A stretch of DNA of 64,000 nucleotides, from the NCBI GenBank assembly GCA_037951105.1, contig JBAMJV010009368.1, positions 41,867 to 105,866 on the forward strand, given 5' to 3'. A program made the translations under genes and the position numbers. The DNA is from Echinarachnius parma. Its lineage: Eukaryota; Echinodermata; Echinoidea; Clypeasteroida; Echinarachniidae. Below, piece by piece: positions 53,739 through 63,454 of this stretch. Under the pieces are notes generated by a model. The model saw nothing but the letters and a program-made list of their open reading frames with translations. It was not told the DNA's origin and did no database searches. Position 1 is the first letter of the stretch, and each line of letters opens with the position of its first letter.

Positions 53739-55133
53739 TCCCCCGAACCACTTCGGGGGATACTATGGATTTGGCCTCGTCGCGCCGCCGCCGCCGCCGC
53801 CGCCGCGTCCGCCGCAGAGATTTTCTTGTGAACGCTCTACAGGTCCGAGTTCTTGTCCGATCATTTTCTAATTTGGTATGAAGGTGTATTAAGGAAAGAG
53901 GATGAAGCCTATTGATTTTGGTGTGGGGCGGAGTCCTGGTTGCCATGGTAACCATGATATAAAGAAATAGTTAAGATTACCTTGTGAACGCTCTACAGGT
54001 CCGAGTTCTTGTCCGATCATTTTCTAATTTGGTATGAAGGTGTATTAAGGAAAGAGGATGAAGCCTATTGATTTTGGTGTGGGGCGGAGTCTTGGTTGCC
54101 ATGGTAACCATGATATAAAGAAATAGTTAAGATTACCTTGTGAACGCTCTACAGGTCCGAGTTCTTGTCCGATCATTTTCTAATTTGGTATGAAGGTGTA
54201 TTAAGGAAAGAGGATGAAGCCTATTGATTTTGGTGTGGGGCGGAGTCCTGGTTGCCATGGTAACCATGATATAAAGAAATAGTTAAGATTACCTTGTGAA
54301 CGCTCTACAGGTCCGAGTTCTTGTCCGATCATTTTCTAATTTGGTATGAAGGTGTATTAAGGAAAGAGGATGAAGCCTATTGATTTTGGTGTGGGGCCGA
54401 GCCCTGGTTGCCATGGTAACCATGATATAAAGAAATAGTTAAGATTACCTTGTGAACGCTCTACAGGTCCGAGTTCTTGTCCGATCATTTTCTAATTTGG
54501 TATGAAGGTGTATTAAGGAAAGAGGATGAAGCCTATTGATTTTGGTGTGGGGCGCGGTCCTGGTTGCCATGGTAACCATGATATAAATAAATAGTTAATA
54601 TTACCTTGTGAACGCTCTACAGGTCCGAGTTCTTGTCTGATCATTTTCTAATTTGGTATGAAGGTGTCTTAAGGAAAGAGGATGAAGCCTTTAGATTTTG
54701 GTGTGGGGCGGAGTCCTGGTTGCCATGGTAACCATGATATAAAGAAATAGTTAAGATTACCTTGTGAACGCTCTACAGGTCCGAGTTCTTGTCCGATCAT
54801 TTTCTAATTTGGTATGAAGGTGTCTTAAGGAAAGAGGATGAAGCCTATTGATTTTGGTGTGGGGCGGAGTCCTGGTTGCCATGGTAACCATGATATAAAG
54901 AAATAGTTAAGATCACTGCTGTAAGCGCACATCGCCTTGTCTATTAATCAGACCCTGCTCGGAGGACAAACAGCGCGCGAGGCCTTGCCCAAAGGCTACT
55001 GCCAGCCTAGTAGAACAACGTACACCACCAAACTTGTTCAGTTCACAATATTACAACCCACAAAAGTGCAATGCAATTGGTTCGGGGGATACATGTGCTC
55101 GGCTGCGCGACCCGCCGAGCGCGCAATTTCTAG
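53739..55133 (+). mobile_element. Helitron/Helentron-like non-autonomous element with internal minisatellite
   Basis: Starts TCCCCCGAACC and ends GCGCAATTTCTAG, with a 7-bp-stem hairpin (GCTCGGC 55097-55103, GCCGAGC 55114-55120) 13 nt before the end. A subterminal inverted pair TATCCCCCGAACC / GGTTCGGGGGATA lies at each side. There is no target duplication, and the left arm at about 30575 has the uninterrupted site. A (CCG)n stretch lies near 53785. TC...hairpin...CTAG with no TSD and internal tandem repeats is the pattern of DINE/HINE-type Helitron relatives. Confidence 0.8.
53825..54915 (+). repeat. seven tandem 156-bp units, each with a perfect X-box
   Basis: Unit starts at 53825, 53981, 54137, 54293, 54449, 54605 and 54761. 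Each contains GTTGCCATGGTAAC (first at 53939, then every 156 bp to 54875), the palindromic RFX-type X-box. Units are nearly identical, so the array is young or homogenised. Confidence 0.9.
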
Positions 55134-55134
55134 T

Positions 55135-55370
55135 TTTTCAAGTCCTGACTTGAAATTCCAAGAAGACTCAAACTCAAAGAGTCTTGAACTTGAAAGCTCA
55201 TTAACTGAGACCTGGGATCAGGGATGTCTCGTAAAAAATGTTTATGGTGGCATTAAAGGGACAAAATATTGGCCAAATTGTTGCCAAAATCGCATTAATT
55301 GCCAAATTTTTTGCCACCATAAAAATGTTTCACAACATGTTGTGAAACACCCTCCTGACCTCCCTTTGAA
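55135..55370. repeat. right-arm block matching 30310-30560 in inverted orientation
   Basis: Contains AAGAGTCTTGAACTTGAAAG and CACAACATGTTGTGAAACAC, the latter a palindrome, in the reverse order of the left arm. Confidence 0.8.
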
Positions 55371-55610
55371 CCTTCAAGTTCCTGACCATGTTTTCATGTT
55401 TCCTACTTCATCTACTTGTCCCCTTTGAACCTTCAAGTTCCTGACCTTGTTTTCATGTTTCCTTCTTCATCTACTTGTCCCCTTTGAACCTTCAAGTTCC
55501 TGACCTTGTTTTCATGTTTCCTACTTCATCTACTTGTCCCCTTTGAAACCTTCAAGTTCCTGACCTTGTTTTCATGTTTCCTTCTTCATCTACTTGTCTT
55601 CTTGATTCTT
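55371..55610. repeat. four tandem 59-bp units
   Basis: CCTTCAAGTTCCTGACCTTG starts at 55371, 55430, 55489 and 55549. The left arm has one unit (28885-28945), so the array expanded in the right arm. Confidence 0.85.
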
Positions 55611-55769
55611 TGTGGTCTTTCTTTTTTTTCTTATTTTTTGTGTGTAAATAAATACCTTGACAAGGGAGCTAGTAATGGCCATACAACTTTCTATTTGTCT
55701 CACACACTAAATCTGTTTCAATACTGGGTATTATTTATTAAAGGGAAAGTTTCCCCATCATATATTTAC

Positions 55770-56284
55770 CTTTGATTAAGTTCTCTACACATTGAAACAT
55801 AATTTCATGCCAAAATATCCAATGTTTGCCCTCTGAACAAAGGAGGGGCATCATTCAAAGTCACTTGCTGTATGGGCTAATCCCATTCATCGCGTATAGC
55901 GTGGAGACTGCCACTATATTTTATTGAAACCCGGATTTTGAATTGTTCCCGCTGAAATGCTACGTCAAACCCGAACAAACAAGGTCTGCCTCTTTTTGTT
56001 AGCTCTCGCAGCTCGCATGATTTGTGCACAAAGACAAAACGTGAGCCAACAAAAAGAGTAGTTTGGGTTTGACATCACATTTTAGAGCGATCCAAGTTTC
56101 ATAAACATCAATGGCAGCCTCCATGATGTACGCGATGAATGGGATTATCCCGTACAGCGTGTGACTTTGAATGATGCTCATCCCTTGCATAAAGGGCCAA
56201 TGTTGGTCGTATTTGCATGAAATTCTGTTTTAATGTGTAGAGAACATAATCAAAGGGAAATGTATGATGAGGAAATGTTCCTTT
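55770..56284. mobile_element. palindromic right-arm insertion
   Basis: Long imperfect inverted pairs: for example AGGAGGGGCATCATTCAAAG (55841) with the inverse near 56160-56190, and AATCCCATTCATCGCGTATA with GTACGCGATGAATGGGATTA. The left arm lacks it. Probably a MITE centred near 56015. Confidence 0.6.
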
Positions 56285-56370
56285 AAGGCCATTTTTAGCT
56301 CTAGTATATAAATATTAAACATCTATCCATTAATAGAACCAATTGCCAACTGTACTTTTTTTCATTTCAG

Positions 56371-56535
56371 GTCATAGGAGATCCCAATAAACTTGGCTTG
56401 CATCTAATAAGAGGTTCCCGCTTGCTTGCAACGCCTCCAAACTGTCCATAGGTAGCGCACCAGGTTCCTATCTTGAGGCAACTTTCACAACAAGCAGCAT
56501 TCCTGTCGAGTATGGGAGAGTGAAGAAAAGTAAAC
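56371..56535 (+). other. 5' UTR part of exon 1, right copy
   Basis: Begins after the acceptor TTCATTTCAG (56361-56370), conserved with the left copy. In-frame stops upstream of the ATG support the chosen start. Confidence 0.6.
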
Positions 56536-57573
56536 ATGGAAAAGGGAAGAGGAGGTAAGCTGGAGGAAGAGCCAGAAAAGAAGCGAAGGAAAACATGTGA
56601 TGTGGTTAAGGTTGTGACATCTGAATCACTTTTATCTGCAGGATATATACCTGGGGAGCAAGTCACACAACCAAGTACACCAAGTACAGTTCAAAACATA
56701 CCCCAACAGACTCGAGTGGTTATAAATCCTTCAATCACTCCAGCACGGATCCCCACGCAACCGTCCAGTTTGACACAACCAAGAACAGTTCAAAACACAC
56801 CCCAACAGACCCCAGTGGTTATAAATCCTTCAAGTACTCCAGCACGGATCCCCACGCAACCGTCCAGTTCAAAACCGTTTCCCGTATATCTATGGACTAC
56901 CCCACAAGCAAACAACCTGGCTTCAGCCACAAAGACAAAGTCTGTTCCCGTACGTTCAGGAAACCCTATAACGTTAATGCTCATGCCTACTGCAGCATCA
57001 TCCGTTGCACAGCAGAGCTCAGTAACAGAATCGATAGGAATCGCAAAGTCTGGAGAAATGCACAAATCTGCACAAGATAAGACCGCTGAAAAGAGGGATA
57101 ATTCTACAGGAAAAAGTAGCTCACATAACGCTGCAAGAAAAGACAGAGCTTCGCAGAAGGGTGAAAAAAAGAAAAAAAAGAGGGATAAATCTAAATCGAT
57201 AGGAATCGCAAAGTCTGGAGAAATGCACAAATCTGCACAAGATAAGACCGCTGAAAAGAGAGATAATTTTAAAGGGAAAAGTAACTCACATAACGCTGCA
57301 AGAAAAGACAAAGCTTCTGTTCGACATAAGGCTATGAAAAGTGACAAGGTTAAAAGGAAGAGTAGATCTTCTGATCATACGACTTTGAAAAGGGTCCTAG
57401 CAGGAGTGCAGAGTAGTTCTTCTGGTCTTAAATCTGCGAGAGATGGCCGAGCAGGAGTGAAGAGTAAGATCGCAAGATCTGCAGCGGAAAACATCCCGGA
57501 TGTGCCGAGCCCGTCTGCTTCAGGAAGCAGCAACCATACGAGCAATGCAGGAGCTGCACCTGTAAAGCTGCAG
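56536..57573 (+). CDS. exon 1 (coding) of the right gene copy
   Basis: Starts MEKGRGGKLEEEPEKKRRKT and ends APVKLQ before CTGCAG|GTAAGTCC. Rich in Lys, Ser and Pro, with several basic clusters (KGEKKKKKRDKSK). Probably disordered and nuclear. Confidence 0.8.
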
Positions 57574-60500
57574 GTAAGTCCTTGAATTTTAAAGTTTTTA
57601 TGTATAATCCAGGGCTCGACACTCCCGCTGGCCCGGGGCCAGTGAAATTGCACTTCAGGCCAGCAAAAATGTATAAAAGTCATACTTTGGTGGCCCGAGC
57701 GGGCAAGCAGATTTTTTAACCCAACATTGACAAATTGAAAAATCTTGTTTTCTTCCATGTCATACTTCTTCTATAATCACATACTGTTTGATCAGGAAAA
57801 AGTGATATTTTGAAAAGTAAAAAGTTCATTCTTGAAATATCATCCCAGGAATCAGATCCTGAAACTGAATCTGATTCAGAAAGCAGCAACCAAGCAAGCA
57901 ATGCAGAAGCTCCACGTGCAAAGCAGAAGGTAAGTCCTTACTTATTAACATTTATAATCACTTCTCACAAGAATAGCTATGCTGCCAGTGCAACCAAAAA
58001 AATACATGGGGGCGAAGGGCGATTCGCCCCTGAAACCTTTGAAATCGCCCCTGTGAGCCACGGCAAGGGGGCAAAAAAAATGAAAAATTTCTCCATGATC
58101 GGAAAGCGCCAGAAACGTAGCAAACATGGCATAATCGGATAGGTCACAGCATGATAAATAAATAATCATTTATTAGACCCTTGAGCAGTGAAAATGATGT
58201 TTAATAAAAAAAGAACCCCCGTGAGCCCCAAAATAGCCCTCGTGAATGATTTCACTAGGCCGTTTTTCTCCCTCAAAATTTTCAAAATGGCCCTCGTGCG
58301 GGCATCTCATGGGCGTCGATCACCGAGGGGGGGGGGGATATATAAAAAAAAAAAAATTTGAGGTGCGGGGGATGGCATGTATTATTATTAAACAACTTGA
58401 GGGTTAATCAGAAACATAAAATAACATAAAAATGAAGAGACATGGCCCCCTCTCATTCATTATGATACGATTTAGTCTTCTTGTACATGCAGAACCTCAA
58501 TTCACTGCACTTCACTGCCCGTTCGCCCTCCTCTGCGCCGCTAGCTAGAGATATTGACAAGCCCGCATACCATGCATACATGCGTTAGCATAAGCGGATA
58601 ATTCGATCTGTGTCCTGATCGTTTTAATTACAAACCTTTTAATGCTCAATTAGTCAATTACAAAGCAAACTCTATACAAATCTTGACATATATCCTTTCA
58701 TTTGGTGATGGAAGCATATTTTTAGATTTTGGAGTGTGGGGCGTTTCCAAATGCTGTTATTTAGCTTTTACATAATTTCTAAACGGCTACGCGTGCACAC
58801 AATACCCTATTTTTGTCCCCTGCCCCCCCACCCCCCCGCCCTCCTGTCATAAACACCTGGCCACACCTTCTTGGTTGGTCGCTTCACTCTATCGCCTCTC
58901 CTGCGCCCCCCTCGTTTTCCAAAAATATGCACTGCCAGGTGAGATGAAATGCTTGAGCAGTAAGGAAGTGATCCTCAGTAATCTGGCTGCATGTACACAT
59001 ACTTATAACAGTTTATTTTTACTTCTAAAATGTTCAAGATTATCAAATGTATGTTCCATAAAATATCTCTTAAAGCATGTACAAGCTCAATTGTTTGCAT
59101 TCAAATTCTATCTCATTTGACATTATTGCTCTGACTTCGGGACCCAAATAAATAGATGATTTAAAACAAATAAATAAAAAAAATGCTTGCACTATTTCAA
59201 AAATTTTCAAAAGCATTATTTAAATAGTTGTTGATCTCTCTATTTAATCATTATTTCAATAAAACATCACATGCATAATTTTGAATGAAAAATGGTTGAA
59301 ACCAATGTATTTTTAAAAAGCGCCCTCTTGTGTTTTAATGGCTCTTTTTGAATGATAACTGGCTTTTTACCCAGGGTTGGGGAAATCATGAATTAAAAGA
59401 AGTCAACAACAACAACAACAAAATTATTTTATTTAAATTGTGAATTGTTTAAAGCACATAATTATATGTTTTGGTACCGTTTTGTGATATCAAATAGATA
59501 CCCAACATTATGCAAAGGGTTGTGTAATTCATAAACAAAGCAATTGATTTTCACCACTTACGGAACCACTACTATTTCCTGGTTCCATACGGGCCAACAT
59601 TTGCGAGTGCGCCGATGCTATTCATGCGTACGTCGGCGATTCGTTCGCTCTGCACACATTCGCACACTCTGCACACGCTCGCTCTGCACGCAGTCTTCGC
59701 AATTCAGACCGTATGAACGCATGCTTTAGAATGGTGATGCGTTTTTTCAATTAAAATTTTTTTTCTGGAAACATATTTTGGTGAACTAATTGATGGAATA
59801 GAATACTAAAGATGTTACCTTTATAAGAATATTATTTTTGGATGGTGGTACCCTTTCAACCTAAAAGAGATTTGTATGATTTGTTTAAAGGGGACCACCA
59901 GGCAAAGGACAACACATTATTATATGTTTTGGTACCGTTTTGTGATATCAAATAGATACCCAACATTTTACAAAGGGTTGTGTAATTCATAAACAAGGCA
60001 ATTAATATCCACCACTTACGGAACCACTGCTATTTCCTGGTTCCACACAGGCCAAGCATTTGCGAGTGCGCCAATGCTTTCACGCATACGTCAATAGAAT
60101 CCCGGATGATTCGTTCGCTCTGCACAGAGCGATCTGGCTCTGAAAACATATAGTCTACGCAGTTCAGACCGCATAAACGCATGGTTTAGAATGTTATATA
60201 GAATCAGGGAATAATTTCCAGCCCAAAAATTGCATAGCAAATCTGCTATACAAAATAATTTTTGTATAGCAATTGGATAAACTTGTATAGCAATTTTTTT
60301 TAAGGCAATCATAATGCACATTAACACCACACACAATGACCAAATGAAATTATACTAAGGTAAGGAAAGTGTACTGTGCTGTGTGGAAAACTGTGTATAG
60401 CGTGCGATACATCAGCCCAGTGCAGCCCAGTGCAGTGCAGTACATTGCATACACACTCACTGGGCTAGCTGGCCGGCTGTGTGTGCCTAGCCACGTGTAG

Positions 60501-63443
60501 CTTGGAAGAGCAGCATGTCTAGACTGCATAATTAACTGCATGTCTAGACTGCATGTCTGCATAGTTTGCATACACAGGGCTGGCTAGTGTGTGAAACATG
60601 TATGCTTACACAGCTGTGTGTATCTTGCATTGCAGCGCACAAGTGCGATTCATAAAAAAATATGTGTCGCAAATGGCTAAAAATACATCGCAAATTGCGA
60701 TGCGATACCGGGAAAATTATTCCCTGTAGAATTATATATTTTTTTCTGAAAACATATTTTTGTGAACTTGTTGAACGAATGGAATACTAAAGATGTTACC
60801 TTTCTATAATACGAATATTATTTTTGGGTGGTGGTACCCTTTAAATTTAAACTGAAGGTGATTTTCATGATTTTTAAATTGCGATTTACAAACATATATG
60901 ATTTGTTCAGCTTCTACGCTAGCTCTTTCTCTACTGTCCCGATCATGAAAGTAAAATCATATATCATGTATCATATAATTTATCTTAATATATTCTTATA
61001 AATATTTGTAACATTTACACAAAAAACAATACAAAAACAAAAATAATTTCCACACACACTAAAAGTCTATGGGGGTGATTTAAATCAGTGATTTAATCAA
61101 GGCGGTTTAAATTGCGATTTAAATCGCACCAACCTTGCCAGTGTTACACATTTTATTGTGTGTGATAAGTTTCTGTCACAGTGTCAGTAATATGGCCAAT
61201 GATAAAAACATAATTGTGTAATCCTCTGTAAGCTTTTTGTCACATCCAATTAACCATTTGACTGCGTACCACGTACATGTACATGCTCTCGCTCTCGCCC
61301 ACCTGTGCGTACCACGTACGTGCTTAGGGCATTGCACTTTCAAGACCGTAGCACTGCATAATGCCTGGCCCTACTGTGTAGTTAGCACTGCAATGTTGTT
61401 TTACATGTTTTGAACAGACGGAGTTCTAACATAATGGATGATACATTTGATGACAAAAGTGAAAGTGATTTTAGTGATTGTTCGGATATTTCAGAAGGCG
61501 AAGAGGAAGTTTTTATGGATCTAGGGAGTGATTTTGATAATGAAAGTAAAATATCTGGTGATGAAAATCATGAAAGTTATGTTGTAGTCCAACTAGTAAT
61601 ATGGATGTTGGTGCGAGTCCAAGCAGGCATTCATCTTCGCCCACTCCTCCCAGAAAGCGGAGGTCTCCTCGATATCTTCCTACTACCGGAGATGGTGGGG
61701 ATGGAAACAACGTGACAGACAGTGATGATAATAATAATATCCAATTTTTATATAGCGCTTATCACGATTGATAATAATCTCTAAGCGCTTTACAATTTTT
61801 TATTATTACCCCGGTCATAGGATACAATGCGAACCAGCACACATTGTGTGCACCATCTCCACTCCCTGGGGAGTATTCCTTCCAAGCGCTCAGTGGGCTC
61901 AAGAAGATCGTTCACATAAAGGCTTTCACCTCCTACCGGTCCCCATTTATACACCTGGGTAGAGAGCAGCAATAGTGGATGAATTGTCTTGCCGAAGGAC
62001 AAACGCGGTGGGCAGGGTTCGAACCCGGGATCTCACGATTGGAAAGCGCGCTCTACCAATGTTGCCACACCACATCCACTGTGATGATGAGGATGAACAT
62101 GATCAATCACCACAAAAAAAGAAAGAAATAAATGTAAAAAAACAAATATATTTAAGCAATATATAGATGAATATCATATTTCCAAAAAAATGCTGTAGCA
62201 CAGGGGGTATGAACGCGTGTTAAGCCAATAGCTGTCAAGTGGTTAACATGAAATTTGTGCACATTACTTTGTGGACATATTAGATCACTCCAATAGACAT
62301 TTCATTAATAACAATTCACCCATCACTTTTTGCACTTGTCAGCAAAGTTAGAGATTCCTTTAAACCTTAATGCTCGTTTTAGGAAAATTATCGGAAATAA
62401 ATTTATTGGCCCAAATAATTGATAAGTATTGTTGAAATAGCATAAAAATTGGCTTGCGTGGAAAAATCCTAACCTTAGTATCGTTAAATATATCAGTTAA
62501 AACAAAGCCGTTGACATTGAGTCTAAATTCACCGTCAGTTTGGCCCATCTACGCTGGCCACATCTGTACACTTGTTCGTGCGATACACACGTGCGCCGCA
62601 TTTGCCATAGTATTAGCAGGCAACGCACGACGGTTTTCAATTTACAGTAAATGAGTTTTATAATTTACCAAATATATTAATTAGTAGGCGGTTTGCAGGC
62701 CAAATTTGTATCATCCCATATTAGTAAAATCATTCTCCATATGATTGGTACATTTCATTTTTTTTGTGTGGGGCTTTTCCCACTACTGGCATTTGCCTCT
62801 AAGGCATGGGCATCGATACTTACGTAATACCCATTCATCAGGGGGGGATGGATGAATGAATCATCCCCCCCCTGATCAATGGGTATCAATGACAGATCGA
62901 CGCCCGTGCTCTAAGGTAAACTTCAAAGCCCAAATTTTCTTTTTGCAGAAATGGCATGCTGAGATGACCAATGATGAGATGACCAATGATGAGCTCTTCG
63001 ACGATACTTTCGTCAACTACTTATACGACTACAGATACACGCCATTCTTGAAGCGCCTGTACTACAACCGGATAAAGGCCCGCAGAGTAGCGCAGCAGTT
63101 TGTCATCAAAGACATGGTGACAGAGCTGCAGCACTTCGTGGACAGAAAAACCCCGTCAGTGTGGAAGAGCAAGACGAAGAAGTTTGATTCGGCAAGGACG
63201 TTCAGCTGGGAGGCTGCCGAGCGCCAAGCCGAGGAGCGCTGTCCTCTGTTGTATGCAGTTCTCGCCGGAGCCATGGGGAAGGAGAGGAAGAAGAGAAGGC
63301 ATGTAAGGGAGGGGAGGAAGGTGTCCAACCACATAGCGCTGATCTTTGGCCTGCTGAACCACATGTGTCCACGAAGGAATTATTTCAACGTTCTACAAGA
63401 GATCATCAGTCTGGAGCTGTTTCTTGGCGGATGTAGCAAGAAG
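56536..63443 (+). CDS. PHD/DUF6589-like gene, right copy (exons 1-3; continues beyond the window)
   Basis: Exons 56536-57573 (346 codons), 57849-57929 (27 codons) and 62949-63443 (165 codons), all phase 0 with GT-AG junctions. The frame is open throughout. Compared with the left copy, exon 1 has only two proline-repeat units instead of about eleven. It also has its own tandem duplication of about 50 residues (SIGIAKSGEMHKSAQDKTAE at 57028 and again at 57196). Exon 3 has MTNDE duplicated. The exon 9 PHD finger would lie outside the window. A family A MITE starts inside intron 3, 8 bases past the splice junction. Confidence 0.8.
57608..57830. mobile_element. half copy of the CAGGGCTCCACA-family MITE in intron 1
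   Basis: CAGGGCTCGACACTCCCGCT through TTTTGAAAAGTAAAAAGTT matches the right half of 23906-24240. It makes up most of the 275-bp intron. Confidence 0.65.
57849..57929 (+). CDS. exon 2 of the right gene copy
   Basis: 27 acidic and Ser-rich codons (ESDPETESDSESSNQASNAE), acceptor ATCATCCCAG, donor AAG|GTAAGTCC. Confidence 0.8.
57995..58330. repeat. dispersed GGGCGATTCGCCCC-type repeat
   Basis: ATACATGGGGGCGAAGGGCG at left, CCCTCGTG...GGCGTC at right, in inverted orientation relative to 31565-31890. In intron 2. Confidence 0.65.
58331..59175. other. intron 2, nothing recognised
   Basis: G and C tracts at about 58327-58337 and 58824-58840; otherwise no repeat boundary or exon seen. Confidence 0.4.
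59180..59375. mobile_element. family F fragment
   Basis: TTGTTGATCTCTCTATTTAA ... AAAGCGCCCTCTTGTGTTTT ... GGCTCTTTTTGAATGATAAC, matching 35705-35850. Confidence 0.6.
59452..59862. mobile_element. T2/Kolobok-like MITE family C, worn copy
   Basis: ATTATATGTTTTGGTACC at left to TGGATGGTGGTACCCTTTCA at right; the TTAA ends are degraded. Confidence 0.6.
59889..60842. mobile_element. T2/Kolobok-like MITE family C, with nested insertion
   Basis: TTTAAAGGGGACCACCAGGC at left and GGGTGGTGGTACCCTTTAAA at right. Interrupted at 60196-60733 by an element with CAGGGAATAATTTCC / GGAAAATTATTCCCTG ends and TAGAAT on each side. Confidence 0.75.
60196..60733. mobile_element. nested MITE with CAGGGAATAATTTCC ends
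   Basis: Flanked by TAGAAT (left 60190-60195, right about 60729-60734). The interior has TGCAGTGCAG-type low-complexity sequence and CATGTCTAGACTGCAT repeats. The superfamily is unclear, as the duplication looks like 6 bp. Confidence 0.6.
61434..62155 (+). pseudogene. remnant of a piggyBac transposase N-terminus
   Basis: ATG at 61434 starts MDDTFDDKSESDFSDCSDIS, an acidic leader typical of piggyBac transposases. A frameshift near 61585-61615 moves the reading to a basic/Ser-rich stretch (SPSRHSSSPTPPRKRRSPRY). The frame then enters the SINE at about 61722 and resumes after it (DDEDEHDQSPQKKKEINVKK). The catalytic domain is missing. Confidence 0.65.
61722..62083 (-). repeat. tRNA-derived SINE, minus strand
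   Basis: Minus-strand A-box-like TTGGTAGAGCGCGC (about 62050) and B box GGTTCGAACCC (about 62020), a conserved body (AAGCGCTTTACAATTTTTTA on plus) and an ATT-rich 3' tail at 61722-61740. Flanked by GTGATGAT on both sides (about 61714 and 62081). Confidence 0.8.
62247..62948. other. intron 2 end of the right copy; holds empty sites
   Basis: Matches left-arm 14941-17006 and 19976-20036 apart from the insertions there. It preserves uninterrupted sites for the 15137-16693 and 17007-17422 elements. Near 62830-62890 lies a short inverted pair (ATACCCATTCATCAGGGGGG / CCCCCCTGATCAATGGGTAT). Confidence 0.7.
62949..63443 (+). CDS. exon 3 of the right gene copy
   Basis: 165 codons, acceptor TTTTTGCAG, donor AAGAAG|GTAATC. 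It starts KWHAEMTNDEMTNDELFDD. About 15 substitutions against the left copy, clustered in the first half; the last 60 residues are nearly invariant. Confidence 0.85.
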
Positions 63444-63454
63444 GTAATCATTAA

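Larger units (their letters stand above)
61254..62242 (+). mobile_element. piggyBac-like remnant with nested SINE
   Basis: CCATTTGACTGCG at left and CTGTCAAGTGG at right, between TTAA at 61250-61253 and 62243-62246. The left arm keeps a single TTAA at 20037-20040. Internally deleted: only an acidic N-terminal coding segment remains. Confidence 0.85.

Noticed and set aside
53739-53830. (CCG)n-rich stretch as a CpG island promoter
   Set aside because: It lies inside the Helitron-like element next to its left end and has no gene downstream in a fitting position.
56790-57347. Minus-strand 185-residue open frame in the right gene copy
   Set aside because: Antisense of exon 1, whose plus-strand frame has splice support and a paralogue.
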